Assembly (NCBI GenBank): GCA_003159795.1
Contig: PLPK01000060.1
Coordinates: 2,646 to 45,933, forward strand
Length of the DNA stretch: 43,288 nucleotides
Direction: 5' to 3'
Source: Acidimicrobiaceae bacterium
GTDB taxonomy: Bacteria > Actinomycetota > Acidimicrobiia > Acidimicrobiales > Bog-793
This document shows positions 32,898 through 41,448 of this stretch, piece by piece. The notes under the pieces were generated by a model. It was not told the DNA's origin. It did not search any database and worked only from the letters and a program-made list of their open reading frames with translations. Made by a program: the position numbers and the translations under genes. How positions within the stretch are numbered: position 1 is the stretch's first letter; every line of letters begins with the position of its first letter.

Positions 32898-33886
32898 CCC
32901 TCGGCTCCCATCATGCTTACCCTGGTCCTCGGGTCGACGAGGACGTAGACGATGTCAATGACGAAGTTGGCGACCAGCACGCCGATGATGACCAACAGGA
33001 AGGCCCCCTGCATGAGGAAGATGTCGGAGTTCGTGATGGCGTTGAAGAAGAGCAGACCCACACCCTGGTAGTTGAACACGATCTCGGTGACGATCTGGCC
33101 AGCGACGAACGTGCCGAGCGCGAGCGCCAGGCCGGTCAGCTGGGGCAGGACGGCATTGCGATAGGCGTACCTCCGCACGAGACGCGCCGGGCTGCCGAGC
33201 ATCTGGAGCCAGTGGGCGTAGTCCGACTCGAGCTCGTAGATGATGAGGTTCCTCATGCCGATCGCCCAGCCTCCGAGCATGATGAAAAAGAGGCTCAGGA
33301 ACGGAAGGATCCAGTGCTCGAGGAAGTTCCCAATGAACGTCCAGGTCCAAACCGGGGTCGTTCCGAATGCGAAGGCGTTGGACTCGGGCAGGAGGTGCCA
33401 CAAAGCCCCGAGAAAGAAGGCGAGGAGCATCGCGAACCACTGGTACGGCGTACCGCTGATCAAGTAGCTCGCGGGCAGGATCGAATTGTCGAGCACCTTG
33501 CGACGGGCGGCCATGGCACCGAGGCGGTTCCCCACGAAGTAGGCGCAGATGATCGCCGGGACTAGCAGGCCCATCGTGTAGAAGATGTGCTGGCCGATCA
33601 CGGTCGCCACTGGGGTCGGGTAATAGAACATGCTGACCCCGAGGTTCCAGTGGAAGATGCCGTCCCAGTAGTAGAGGTACTGCTTCCAGAGCGGCTCGTT
33701 GAAGCCAAACGCCTTGTAGAAGTACGCCTGCAGGTACTTCGCAGCGTCCGGCTGGGCTCGGAATTTGAGGAGGAATACCTGGAGCGGGTTCCCCGGCATG
33801 AGCCGCGGGATTCCCCAGTCGATCGTCACCGCCACCCAGAACGTGAGCAGATAGATCGAGATCTTCTTCAAGAAGTAGCGGCGCAT
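32894..33886 (-). CDS. Opp/Dpp-type ABC permease (OppB-like)
   Basis: A 330-residue permease with six helices. The N terminus MRRYFLKKISIYLLTFWVAV contains the first helix, followed by the family's periplasmic domain with PRLMPGNP. The coupling loop reads YAHWLQMLGSPARLVRRYAYRNAVLPQ, the OppB EAA motif. Downstream are GQIVTEIVFNYQGVGLLFFN and the closing helix VLVANFVIDIVYVLVDPRTR. The longer-than-usual second periplasmic loop (FGFNEPLWKQYLYYWDGIFHWN) is typical of the saccharide-type members. It lies 108 bases after the binding-protein gene, with a strong hairpin in the gap. Confidence 0.93.
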   Translation of the reverse strand: MRRYFLKKISIYLLTFWVAVTIDWGIPRLMPGNPLQVFLLKFRAQPDAAKYLQAYFYKAFGFNEPLWKQYLYYWDGIFHWNLGVSMFYYPTPVATVIGQHIFYTMGLLVPAIICAYFVGNRLGAMAARRKVLDNSILPASYLISGTPYQWFAMLLAFFLGALWHLLPESNAFAFGTTPVWTWTFIGNFLEHWILPFLSLFFIMLGGWAIGMRNLIIYELESDYAHWLQMLGSPARLVRRYAYRNAVLPQLTGLALALGTFVAGQIVTEIVFNYQGVGLLFFNAITNSDIFLMQGAFLLVIIGVLVANFVIDIVYVLVDPRTRVSMMGAEG

Positions 33887-33909
33887 GTGGCTTCCTGCGA
33901 GGTCGAAAG

Positions 33910-33958
33910 TAGCGGGCCGCCCCCCACCCTTGTCGGGCGGGGGGCGGCGTCGCCGCTA
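33910..33958 (-). terminator. Strong intra-operon hairpin between binding protein and permease genes
   Basis: Nested arms: outer TAGCGG/CCGCTA (33910-33915, 33953-33958), a four-base bulge GTCG, an inner perfect ten-base stem GCCGCCCCCC/GGGGGGCGGC (33916-33925, 33939-33948), one mismatch, and CCC/GGG closing a five-base loop. It lies just after the binding-protein stop. In ABC operons such a structure usually attenuates read-through or protects the upstream message, giving excess binding protein over permease. No T-tract. Confidence 0.65.
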
Positions 33959-33994
33959 CTGCTGGTTCAGTTGCAGTTCAGTCAAACCCTTGGC

Positions 33995-35782
33995 TTATGA
34001 GTGCGCTAGCTGTGCAAGGGCAAGCACAGTGGTCATCTGGCCAAGCCAGCCGGCCCACATAACCGGGGTGTACTGGTCGCCCTTGGCAGTCGAGTGCGGC
34101 CAGTGCTTCCAGTGCGAGGCGCTGTACTGCGCCCACGCACCGTTGTACCAGACCGGGATCTCCGGCAGGTACTGCAGCTCGATGGTCTCAAGCTTGTTGA
34201 AGATGGCCTGGCGAGCGGTCTTGGCTGTCATCGCCGTGGCGTTGAGGTCCTTAACCAGGGCCCAAGCCTTACCAGCGACACCGCCGACCGTAGCCGCGTC
34301 GAAACGCTCCCAGTTGTCCTGGGCGGACTGCACCTTCTGCACCGGAAGGCGGAACATCCGGTAGAAGTAGTTGTACGGGTCCGCCGCGATCGACGCGTTG
34401 TTGTCAATCGCGAAGTCGTACGTGCCGTCCTCGATGTCCGAGGTCCTGGTGGCGTACGAGGGGAAGAGGGCTTCGGCCTTGATCCCCACGCCCTTCAGGT
34501 CCTTGACGATGAGGTTGATGGCAGCCATCCAGTCGGTCCAGCCGGCCGGGCACTCGATGGTGACCGTCTGGCCCTTGTAGTTCGACTTCTTAAGGTCGGC
34601 CTTGGCCGTCGCCTTACTGAAGCTGAACCCGTACTGCTTGACAGCCGCCGTGTCGATGTACGACTTCTGGCTCGGCATCAAGCCGGTCGGGTTCGACGCG
34701 TCGACGAGGTTCGTGTAGTCGACGTTGACGATCTGCGACTCGTTGACAGCCGCGGCAACCGCCTTGCGGAAGTACAGGTTGCTCATCGGCTTCTTCGACA
34801 GGTTCGGCTCGAGCCAAACGGTGTTCGCCGAGAGCATGTACGGAGGCCGCGGGTAGTAGGTCGAGATATTGCCGTAGGTGCTGCCACCCGGCGATGCCGC
34901 GTGGATCAGCGCCGCAATACCCGGCAGGAAGTTGTTCGACAAGTCGATCGCGCCGGTGAGGAAGTCAGTCAGCTCAACGTTGTTCGAGCTGTTGACCGTG
35001 TCACACCAGTGACCGAACTTGAAGCTCGGATTGCCGAGAGACTTGACGTTGGCGCCCCACCAGTTCGGGTTGGTCGTGTAGCAGACCTCTTCCGAGTTGG
35101 TGTTGGCCGAGTCGAGGGACATCGGGCCCGAGGCAACAGGCGCCGCGTTCGCGTCGGTGTTGAGCTCAGCGTTGTTCCAATCCCCCATGCCGTAGACGCT
35201 GCTCGAGGGAAGGATCGGGTCCTGGTAGAGGAAGGACTGCCAGTCCTCAGCCGCCGGGTGCTTGAACGTCACGGTGACGGTGTTGCCGACCGCCGTGGCC
35301 CCACTCACGTCGTTGGCCAGGTTGCTGTAGTAGATCCCGGGGTCTGTCTTGGCGAGCATGATCGTGAACACCACGTCCGCGCCCGTCATGAACCCCTTGA
35401 CCGCCTGCCCGTTGGCCACGTCGCTGACCCACTTGATCCCGCCGCGCAGCGTCAGGACGTACTTGGTGGTGCTGGTCCACTTGCCCGAGTTCGCCAACCA
35501 AGGAATGTACTTGTTGGTGATCGGGTTGTAGAGGAACAGCGTCTCGTACAAGAACCCTTCGGTCCCGGTGGCGAAGCTGCCCTGCGCGTTCGGGTTCCAG
35601 ACCGTCGGCGGGCTATACATCACGCCGCTCGAGAAGACGGTGTTGGCGTGGCTGAGCGTCACGTGCGGCCGAACTGTGGTCGCCGAGGCGGTCGTGCCGA
35701 TGGCGAGCAGGGGAACGACTAGCGACCCCGCCAGAACCACGGCAGCCACACCGAGGAAACCCTTCTTTTTCCTTGCGAACAT
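33995..35782 (-). CDS. Extracellular solute-binding protein, family 5 (Opp/Dpp-type)
   Basis: A 595-residue SBP_bac_5 protein. ATG 35782 follows AGGAGATGAAAT. The signal peptide covers residues 1-36 (MFARKKKGFLGVAAVVLAGS...), ending TTASATT without a lipobox. Early motifs: GTEGFLYETLFLYNPITNKY, where family 5 proteins bind the ligand backbone, and KWVSDVANGQAVKGFMTGADVVFTI. Later ones are NMSNLYFRKAVAAAVNESQI-like text (read here as SNLYFRKAVAAAVNESQIVN) and YLPEIPVWYNGAWAQYSASH near the C terminus. It is rich in aromatic residues, as in saccharide-binding members of this family. It is the first gene of the importer, probably its most strongly expressed one. The substrate is inferred to be a beta-linked oligosaccharide from the neighbouring enzymes. 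Confidence 0.93.
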   Translation of the reverse strand: MFARKKKGFLGVAAVVLAGSLVVPLLAIGTTASATTVRPHVTLSHANTVFSSGVMYSPPTVWNPNAQGSFATGTEGFLYETLFLYNPITNKYIPWLANSGKWTSTTKYVLTLRGGIKWVSDVANGQAVKGFMTGADVVFTIMLAKTDPGIYYSNLANDVSGATAVGNTVTVTFKHPAAEDWQSFLYQDPILPSSSVYGMGDWNNAELNTDANAAPVASGPMSLDSANTNSEEVCYTTNPNWWGANVKSLGNPSFKFGHWCDTVNSSNNVELTDFLTGAIDLSNNFLPGIAALIHAASPGGSTYGNISTYYPRPPYMLSANTVWLEPNLSKKPMSNLYFRKAVAAAVNESQIVNVDYTNLVDASNPTGLMPSQKSYIDTAAVKQYGFSFSKATAKADLKKSNYKGQTVTIECPAGWTDWMAAINLIVKDLKGVGIKAEALFPSYATRTSDIEDGTYDFAIDNNASIAADPYNYFYRMFRLPVQKVQSAQDNWERFDAATVGGVAGKAWALVKDLNATAMTAKTARQAIFNKLETIELQYLPEIPVWYNGAWAQYSASHWKHWPHSTAKGDQYTPVMWAGWLGQMTTVLALAQLAHS

Positions 35783-36574
35783 ATTTCATCTCCTGTTCTA
35801 GGTACTAGGAACTGGTGTCCGGTGATCACCCCGGGTTGCCCGTTCGTCATAAGGCGCGAGCGCGTCTCACGACCGCCGGGCGGACCCGCATGCTTGACCG
35901 GACTGGCATCCCCTTTCCTCTACGTCGACTCCCGCCGTACGGGCAGCAACCCCGCGACTCGGGGTTATCCGCCGCGACAGGACATCCTAGGCCGAATGTT
36001 ACCCAAACGTCACATAATCCCTGAGACGTGATCCAAGGCCTGCTCAGCGGCCCATGCGACCGACTGAAGCACCTTCGACCCTGGCCGACACGCTAGGACC
36101 ACCGCGCCACCGTGGCAACCTCCGCGGCGCAAACCCGGCATCCCGGGGGCCTGACCTCGGCGCGGCCGACAGCGGACCGGCCCTCGTCTGCGGCCGCGGC
36201 CAGCCGGCCCATCACCTTGGTCCCGCACGCCACGACGACCGGGCTCGACGCCTCGCCGCTCACCCCGCGTGCACCCGCGGGTAGCGGTCAGAAGGGTCGG
36301 GATCGTTCGCGAGAGGCGCCCCAGTCACCGAACCCACCAGAGGTCCCACGACGCCGTGACGCGGGCCGCGGCAGTGCCCCTCGTCGCGTCAGCGTGAACC
36401 GGGGGAGGATCTCGTCTGGCCCGACGGTCCGCGAGCACGCTGGGTCTCGCCGAGATCGGGCGTGACAGCCCCGAGGTCAACTCGACCAGGCCACCTTGCT
36501 CCCGGAACATCGGCCCCTCACCGGGAGGGGGACCGGGTCCACCCCGGCGGCGTGCCACGGCGCCCGGACCCGGG
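35783..36574. other. Long intergenic region upstream of the saccharide importer
   Basis: About 790 bases without a convincing gene; short frames on either strand are Arg/Pro/Ala-rich shadows. Near the importer start are possible control sites: an imperfect repeat GTTCTAG/CTAGGAAC at 35795-35812, a perfect ten-base palindrome GGTGATCACC at 35821-35830, and a hairpin AACCCCG/CGGGGTT with five-base loop at 35948-35966. The segment from 36050 to 36574 holds nothing I can name. Confidence 0.45.
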
Positions 36575-38527
36575 TCAGGGGACCGGGCCCACCTCTGCCC
36601 CGATGCCTCCCCTTTCGAGCACAGCGACCTCGTACGGGGCCAGCGCGAGCGGCCGGCCAAAGCCAGGGAGGTCCCGCGCTGAGCCCGCCTGCGGACCGCC
36701 GGAGGAACCGACGGCGCAGGACCCTGTGAGCTCCGCCTCCACCGTGTCCGGCGAAGCGTTGATCACGAGCACCGCTTCCTCCCCGCCCGCGGCCAGGCGG
36801 CCGACCACGACGCGACCGTCGTCGACGGACACCGGGCGGTGGGCGCCGGCCTCCGAGGCGAGCGCCGAGTAGAGCAGCCAGGTGTTCTCCGGATTCACCC
36901 GCGGCGTTCTCGCCGCCATGTGCTCGAGCGGGTACGTGCACAACACCGTCTGGCCGGTGCCGACGCGCCTGCGGAGCAGCGCCGGGGAGCCGTGCTGGTC
37001 GACGGCCAGCACCTCGGCGCCGTCGGCGTCCACCGGGAGGCAGGCGCGCGAACCGGCCACGCCCCCGACCCGGAAGGCGAGCCGGCCGCCCGCCGCGATC
37101 CCACCGAAGGGCACCTTGAATTCCAGCACGACCTCGTCGTCCTCGATCGGGTCGACGAGTCCGTAGCGCAGGTGGTGGCGCACGCCGAAGATCTCGTCCA
37201 GCCAGGGGAACCACGGTCCGCGCTGGCGGTCCGTCGTGCCGGCGAAGTACGAGGCATAGACAGTCGCGCCCCCCTCGGCCAGCTCGCGCAGCCGGGCGGC
37301 GCCCGGGGCGCTGATCAGCTTGGCGCACGGCAACAGGTAAAGGCGCGCGCCGGCGGGAAGCCCGTCGCGCTCGCGGGCCACCGCGACGGACAGGTCCGCC
37401 TCCCGGGCGGCGATGTAGGACTGGAAGAGGTTCGGGTAGATCTCTTCCCGCTGCTCGGGGGTCACAAACGATATGGCGCGCTCGAAGTGCTCGGGCACGA
37501 CGATCAGGGTATCGGCGGGCACCGGCGCGAAACCGCCCGCTTCCAGCCGGCCGACCAGCCGGGCAAAGCGCGCCAGCTCCTCGAGTTGCGGCTTCGGGTG
37601 CCCCCGGCGGTCGGTGAGCCCGAAGTGCATCTCGTGCGGGTGGTGGCGGTACGGCTCCTGATCGTAAAGGTCGTCGTAGTCGCAGTTGTTCCAGGCGATC
37701 CAGCCGCGCGCGCCCGCGAGCAGCGTCGTGTGGAGCACCTGCCGGTAGTAGCAGGCGGCATTCTCCCCCGAGGCGAAATTGGAGGAGAGGCCGAACTCCT
37801 CGAGCACGACAGGGCGGTCGTACGAGCCGCACAGCTCGCAGGCGAACGCCGCCGTGAAGTGCTCGCGGACCGGATCGTCGTTCATCGTGTAGACGTGGGG
37901 CCCGACGAAGTCGACGAGCGGCGCGAGGGCACGCAACGAGTAGCCGGTGTCCCGGCCGGAGACCTCGATGCCCCAGACGCCGTCACCCGTCGAGATCGGC
38001 TGGGCGACCCCCGCCGAGCGGACGGCCTGGATGAGGATCCGCGCCCAGGCGGTGATCTGCTCGGTTTCCGCGGGACCCCCGTAGTTGGGCATCTCGTTGG
38101 AAAGCAGCCAGCCGACGACCGCGGGGTGCCGACCGAAGCGATGGGCGATCTCGGCCGCGAACCACGCCTGCTGCGAGACCATCCAGACGTCGCGGTACAG
38201 ATCCCTCCCATGCCGCCAGGTCGGGTCCCAGTTCTGGCCCGACATGTGCCCGACGATGAACGTCGGGATCGTACCGAGGCCGATCTCGCGGTGGGCGTCG
38301 AGGAAGTCGCCGAACCGTGCACAGACCTCCTCGTCGATTCGCTCCGGTGACGGCACGAAGTCGGGCCAGTAGCAGAACGAGCGCGTGATGTTGCAACCGT
38401 GCGCGGCGAGCACGGCGAGTTCCTCACGCACGAGAGCTCCGTCGTAGTGGTTCCACATCCGGGGACCGCCGCCACGCGACCAGAAGTTGGCGCCGATCCA
38501 GACCGGAACCGCAGCGCCGTCAGCCAT
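36575..38527 (-). CDS. Clan GH-A glycoside hydrolase, GH5-like (mannanase/mannosidase candidate)
   Basis: A 650-residue protein. The ATG at 38527 is chosen because AGGAGG lies seven bases upstream; the longer frame adds a Lys/Arg-rich leader. No signal peptide, so cytoplasmic. Residues 8-350 form a (beta/alpha)8 barrel: VWIGANFWSRGGGPRMWNHY, NITRSFCYWPDFVPSPERID, acid/base Glu145 in WLLSNEMPNYG and nucleophile Glu244 in PVVLEEFGLSS. GWIAWNNCDYDDLYDQEPY follows. Residues about 355-480 look like the amidotransferase-like domain of GH42/GH5 enzymes (LYLLPCAKLISAPGAARLRE), followed by a beta-sandwich C terminus (ALAPYEVAVLERG). The neighbouring fructo/mannokinase and GH130 genes favour a beta-mannoside substrate; this is inference. 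Confidence 0.82.
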   Translation of the reverse strand: MADGAAVPVWIGANFWSRGGGPRMWNHYDGALVREELAVLAAHGCNITRSFCYWPDFVPSPERIDEEVCARFGDFLDAHREIGLGTIPTFIVGHMSGQNWDPTWRHGRDLYRDVWMVSQQAWFAAEIAHRFGRHPAVVGWLLSNEMPNYGGPAETEQITAWARILIQAVRSAGVAQPISTGDGVWGIEVSGRDTGYSLRALAPLVDFVGPHVYTMNDDPVREHFTAAFACELCGSYDRPVVLEEFGLSSNFASGENAACYYRQVLHTTLLAGARGWIAWNNCDYDDLYDQEPYRHHPHEMHFGLTDRRGHPKPQLEELARFARLVGRLEAGGFAPVPADTLIVVPEHFERAISFVTPEQREEIYPNLFQSYIAAREADLSVAVARERDGLPAGARLYLLPCAKLISAPGAARLRELAEGGATVYASYFAGTTDRQRGPWFPWLDEIFGVRHHLRYGLVDPIEDDEVVLEFKVPFGGIAAGGRLAFRVGGVAGSRACLPVDADGAEVLAVDQHGSPALLRRRVGTGQTVLCTYPLEHMAARTPRVNPENTWLLYSALASEAGAHRPVSVDDGRVVVGRLAAGGEEAVLVINASPDTVEAELTGSCAVGSSGGPQAGSARDLPGFGRPLALAPYEVAVLERGGIGAEVGPVP

Positions 38528-38770
38528 CAGGCCTCCTGTCTTCGTCCGCTCCGGGCGGGCGCCTGCGTTGCCATCCTTCGACGGTCGCCCGCGCACCGGA
38601 TCAGCCCATCTCGCGGCACGAGTGGACTACCCGGGCGGTGCGATGTCAAGAACCGCCGGCGCGGCACCCGGCACCCACGGCCCACCGCCGACGCCTCGAT
38701 GGCGCCAGGTTCTCCGGCTGCGGCGCGTCCCCGGGCGGGACTGCAACAGGCCCGCTTGCGGACGGGCCGC

Positions 38771-39631
38771 TCAACGGCCCAGCGCACTCGCGAGGATCAG
38801 GCCCCCCATCAGCCCCGAGTCGTCCCCCAGGCCCGGCGGCACTAGCAGCGCCGGGAGCGTGGCAGCCTCCGGGTAGTACGCACGGTTGAGCAAGTCAGCC
38901 GCTTCTGACCGGATCCCGTCCAGCAGTCCCGGGTGGTGCAGCACCCCGCCTCCGACGACGATCCGTTGCGGGCGGTACAGGCAGATCAGATTGGCGACGC
39001 CGAGCGCGAGGTACTCGGTCTCGAGGCGCCAGGCGGCATCGTCGCTGATCTCGGCGGCGGGCACCCCGTAGCGGGCCGACAAGGCGTGCCCCGAGGCCAG
39101 TCCCTCCCAGCAGGTCCCGTGGAAATCGCAGTCTCCCGACCACAGATCGTCCCGGCGCTGGGGAATCCTCATGTGACCCATCTCGGGGTGTCTCGCCCCG
39201 TGAACAAGGCGTCCGGCCACGACCGCCCCCACGCCGATCCCCGTTCCGATCGTGACGTAGAGCACGTCATCGAATCCGCGCGCCACGCCCCAGGACCATT
39301 CCGCCAGGGCAGCCCCGTTGACGTCGGTGTCGAGCGCGATCCGGACGTGCAGTGCCTCCGAAAGCTCCCGGCAGAGCGGGAATCCCCGCCACCCGCGCTT
39401 GGGAGTCGCGGCGATGGCGCCGTTTCCCAGATCCAGTGGCCCGAAGGAGGCAACGCCGACGGCCTCCAGCTCCCGGCCCTGCTCACCGAACCACGCGACG
39501 ATCGCGCCCACCGTCGACACGGGATCGTTCCCCGTGCTGAAGGCACCCTTCGCGAGCAGCCGGCTCGAACCGTCGCCAACGCCCACCCGACAGTTGGTCC
39601 CGCCCAGCTCGACCGAACCGAACCAACCCAT
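38771..39631 (-). CDS. ROK-family sugar kinase (fructokinase/mannokinase type)
   Basis: A 286-residue kinase. ATG 39631 follows AGGAGGGTGGCAG; the frame is open 18 codons further, but without a ribosome site. The ATP-phosphate motif is VELGGTNCRVGVGDG at the N terminus, the catalytic Asp is in ALDTDVNGAALAEW, and GTGIGVGAVV follows. The zinc and substrate region reads HPEMGHMRIPQRRDDLWSGD then CDFHGTCWEGLASG, the pattern of Bacillus YdhR/GmuE-type fructo/mannokinases rather than glucokinase. IVVGGGVLHHPGL and PPGLGDDSGLMGG close the fold. It would phosphorylate free hexose released by the neighbouring glycosidases. It is 243 bases upstream of the GH5-like gene on the same strand; I see nothing else in that gap. 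Confidence 0.9.
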   Translation of the reverse strand: MGWFGSVELGGTNCRVGVGDGSSRLLAKGAFSTGNDPVSTVGAIVAWFGEQGRELEAVGVASFGPLDLGNGAIAATPKRGWRGFPLCRELSEALHVRIALDTDVNGAALAEWSWGVARGFDDVLYVTIGTGIGVGAVVAGRLVHGARHPEMGHMRIPQRRDDLWSGDCDFHGTCWEGLASGHALSARYGVPAAEISDDAAWRLETEYLALGVANLICLYRPQRIVVGGGVLHHPGLLDGIRSEAADLLNRAYYPEAATLPALLVPPGLGDDSGLMGGLILASALGR

Positions 39632-39931
39632 CTGCCACCCTCCTGGGGCCGCCCACAGCCAGTTGTCAGCCGCCATGACTACCACGCGGCGCGCCGGGGC
39701 AGCGAAGCTTCCCCGGCATGGGCAGGTTCTGTCGGACAGAGGGCTCTACGGTGTGCGACGAGCCATCTATCTCGACCACGCGACGTCGGCCCCGCGGGAC
39801 TGGACACGCTGGACCCGGGCGGCGCGCGACTGCGGGCGTCGCGGAGATCCCGGCCGAGGGGCGGCGCGCGACCCGTTGTCGCGACGGTCGAGATGGGGAC
39901 GGTGTGAGTCAGAGCGAAAGGTGGAGATCCG
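39632..39931. other. Divergent intergenic region between ROK kinase and GH130 genes
   Basis: Exactly 300 bases between two divergent starts. It should carry promoters for both, but no clear -35/-10 pair or operator palindrome is visible. The GH130 ribosome site GGTGGAGATCCG is at its right end. Confidence 0.4.
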
Positions 39932-40882
39932 ATGGCAAACGAGACGGTGTTCGTCCGGTACCCGGGCAATCCGGTCATCACGGCGCGTGCGGTCCCGCGA
40001 GCGAACAGTATCCACAACTCGGCGATCGTGAAGCGCGGCGACGGCGACTACGCCGGGGTGTTCCGCGTCGACGAGATCAGCATGCACTTCACGCTGCACA
40101 CCGGGTTCAGTGCTGACGGCCTCAGCTGGGAGATCGACCCCGAGCCCCTCACCATGGAGAGCGACGACCCGGAGGTGTTCGTCACCAACCAGAGCTACGA
40201 CCCCCGCCTCACGCGACTCGACGACACCTACTACCTGACCTGGTGCAACGCCACCCCCCAGGGCCCGGCGATCGGCCTGGCGACGACGAAGGACTTCCGG
40301 CACTTCCGCCAGTGGGACAATCCCCTGCCGCCGGCGAACCGCAACTGCGTCCTGTTCCCGCGCAAGATCGGCGGTGACTACGCCATCTACCACCGTCCGT
40401 CGGACCGCGGCCACACCCCGTTCGGCGACATCTTCTATGCCACAAGCCCCGACCTCGTTCACTGGGGCCGGCACCGCTTCGTGTTCGGTCCGGAGATGGG
40501 CTGGCAGTCACTGAAGGTCGGCCCGGGGCCCCACCCGATCGAGACCGACGATGGCTGGCTGCTCATCTACCACGGAGCGTGGCGCACCTGCAGCGGCTAC
40601 CTGTACTGCGTGGGAGGGGCTCTCCTCGACCTCGACGAGCCCTGGAAGGTCCTCTACCGGACCAGGGATTACCTGCTCGCACCCAGCGAGATCTACGAGC
40701 GGGTCGGCGACGTCCCGAACGTCTGCTTCCCGGCGTCGGCGGTGCTGGAGGGCGACCGGCTCCGGCTCTACTACGGCTGCGCCGACACCTGCATCTCGAT
40801 GGCCGAGGCGAAACTCGCCGACATCGTCGGATTCGTGAAGGAGCACAGCTTCCGCAAGGAGCAGACCACCGTGTGGCGGTGA
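39932..40882 (+). CDS. GH130 mannoside phosphorylase family protein
   Basis: A 316-residue five-bladed beta-propeller enzyme. ATG 39932 follows GGTGGAGA. The opening VRYPGNPVITARAVPRANSI and HNSAIVKRGDGDYAGVFRV are typical of GH130. The probable catalytic Asp90 is in NQSYDPRLTRLDDTYYLTW. Further motifs are NCVLFPRKIGGDYAIYHRPS, WQSLKVGPGPHPIETDDGWL, LLIYHGAW and a terminal VFPASAV-like block (VCFPASAVLEGDRLRLYYGC). Known members phosphorolyse beta-1,4-mannosyl-glucose or manno-oligosaccharides to mannose-1-phosphate. The phosphate-contact Arg/His residues expected for phosphorylases appear present (HRPSDRGH, YHGAWR), but exact specificity cannot be settled. No signal peptide, so cytoplasmic. 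Confidence 0.92.
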   Translation: MANETVFVRYPGNPVITARAVPRANSIHNSAIVKRGDGDYAGVFRVDEISMHFTLHTGFSADGLSWEIDPEPLTMESDDPEVFVTNQSYDPRLTRLDDTYYLTWCNATPQGPAIGLATTKDFRHFRQWDNPLPPANRNCVLFPRKIGGDYAIYHRPSDRGHTPFGDIFYATSPDLVHWGRHRFVFGPEMGWQSLKVGPGPHPIETDDGWLLIYHGAWRTCSGYLYCVGGALLDLDEPWKVLYRTRDYLLAPSEIYERVGDVPNVCFPASAVLEGDRLRLYYGCADTCISMAEAKLADIVGFVKEHSFRKEQTTVWR

Positions 40883-41448
40883 CCGACGGTCCTCGGGGAC
40901 CGGCGACAGGGATCGCGGCCGGTCAGCGTCGGGCCGACGTCGCGGGCGCGACCCCAACGCGAGTTGGTGACCCGCCGGGATGCGTCAACAATTCCCGCGA
41001 ACCACTGGCCAGTCAGCCGGATCCCGGTCCGTCGCAGGTGGCAAGCCGGACCGTGCGTCGTCGCGAGCCCCCCACGGGATCCGGGCCGCGCCGGTCCGCG
41101 GGACGCGACGCTCCCCGCACAGCGCGTCTTCGCGACCTCGACCCGGGCTGGCTCGCGCCCGAGCTCGGCGAGGCGATACCGGTACTCGCCATCACGCAGC
41201 TTCATCACCTGGTCGCAAATCCACTCCGGGTCCAGATCCGGAGGTAGCCGCCCCGTGAGGCGTTCGCCCGGAACGCCGTCTTCATGCCCGATGGGCCGGC
41301 GACGAGGACCTTGCCCACCCTGCCATCCTCGGCCACCGCGTTGCCAAAGTGCCCCTGGCCAGCCTTGGCGAAGCAGTAGATGGACCCTTCCCGCTGCGGG
41401 GTCCGCTGTGCCGTGGAGACAACCCTGATGAGCTCGCCCGGGCGTCGA
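40883..41448. other. Non-genic gap with a possible minus-strand gene remnant
   Basis: About 570 bases between GH130 and the P-type ATPase stop. On the minus strand 41205-41420 reads REGSIYCFAKAGQGHFGNAV then GRVGKVLVAGPSGMKTAFRA, and in the next frame from about 41245 PDLDPEWICDQVMKLRDGEY then RYRLAELGRE. These stretches look protein-like but are split between frames and lack a start with a ribosome site. I do not recognise the family. It may be a decayed gene; no intact gene is visible. Confidence 0.3.

Noticed and set aside
36010-36470. Short frames of 70-117 codons in the 35783-36574 gap
   Set aside because: No ribosome sites, Arg/Pro/Ala-biased translations and no motif; treated as non-coding.
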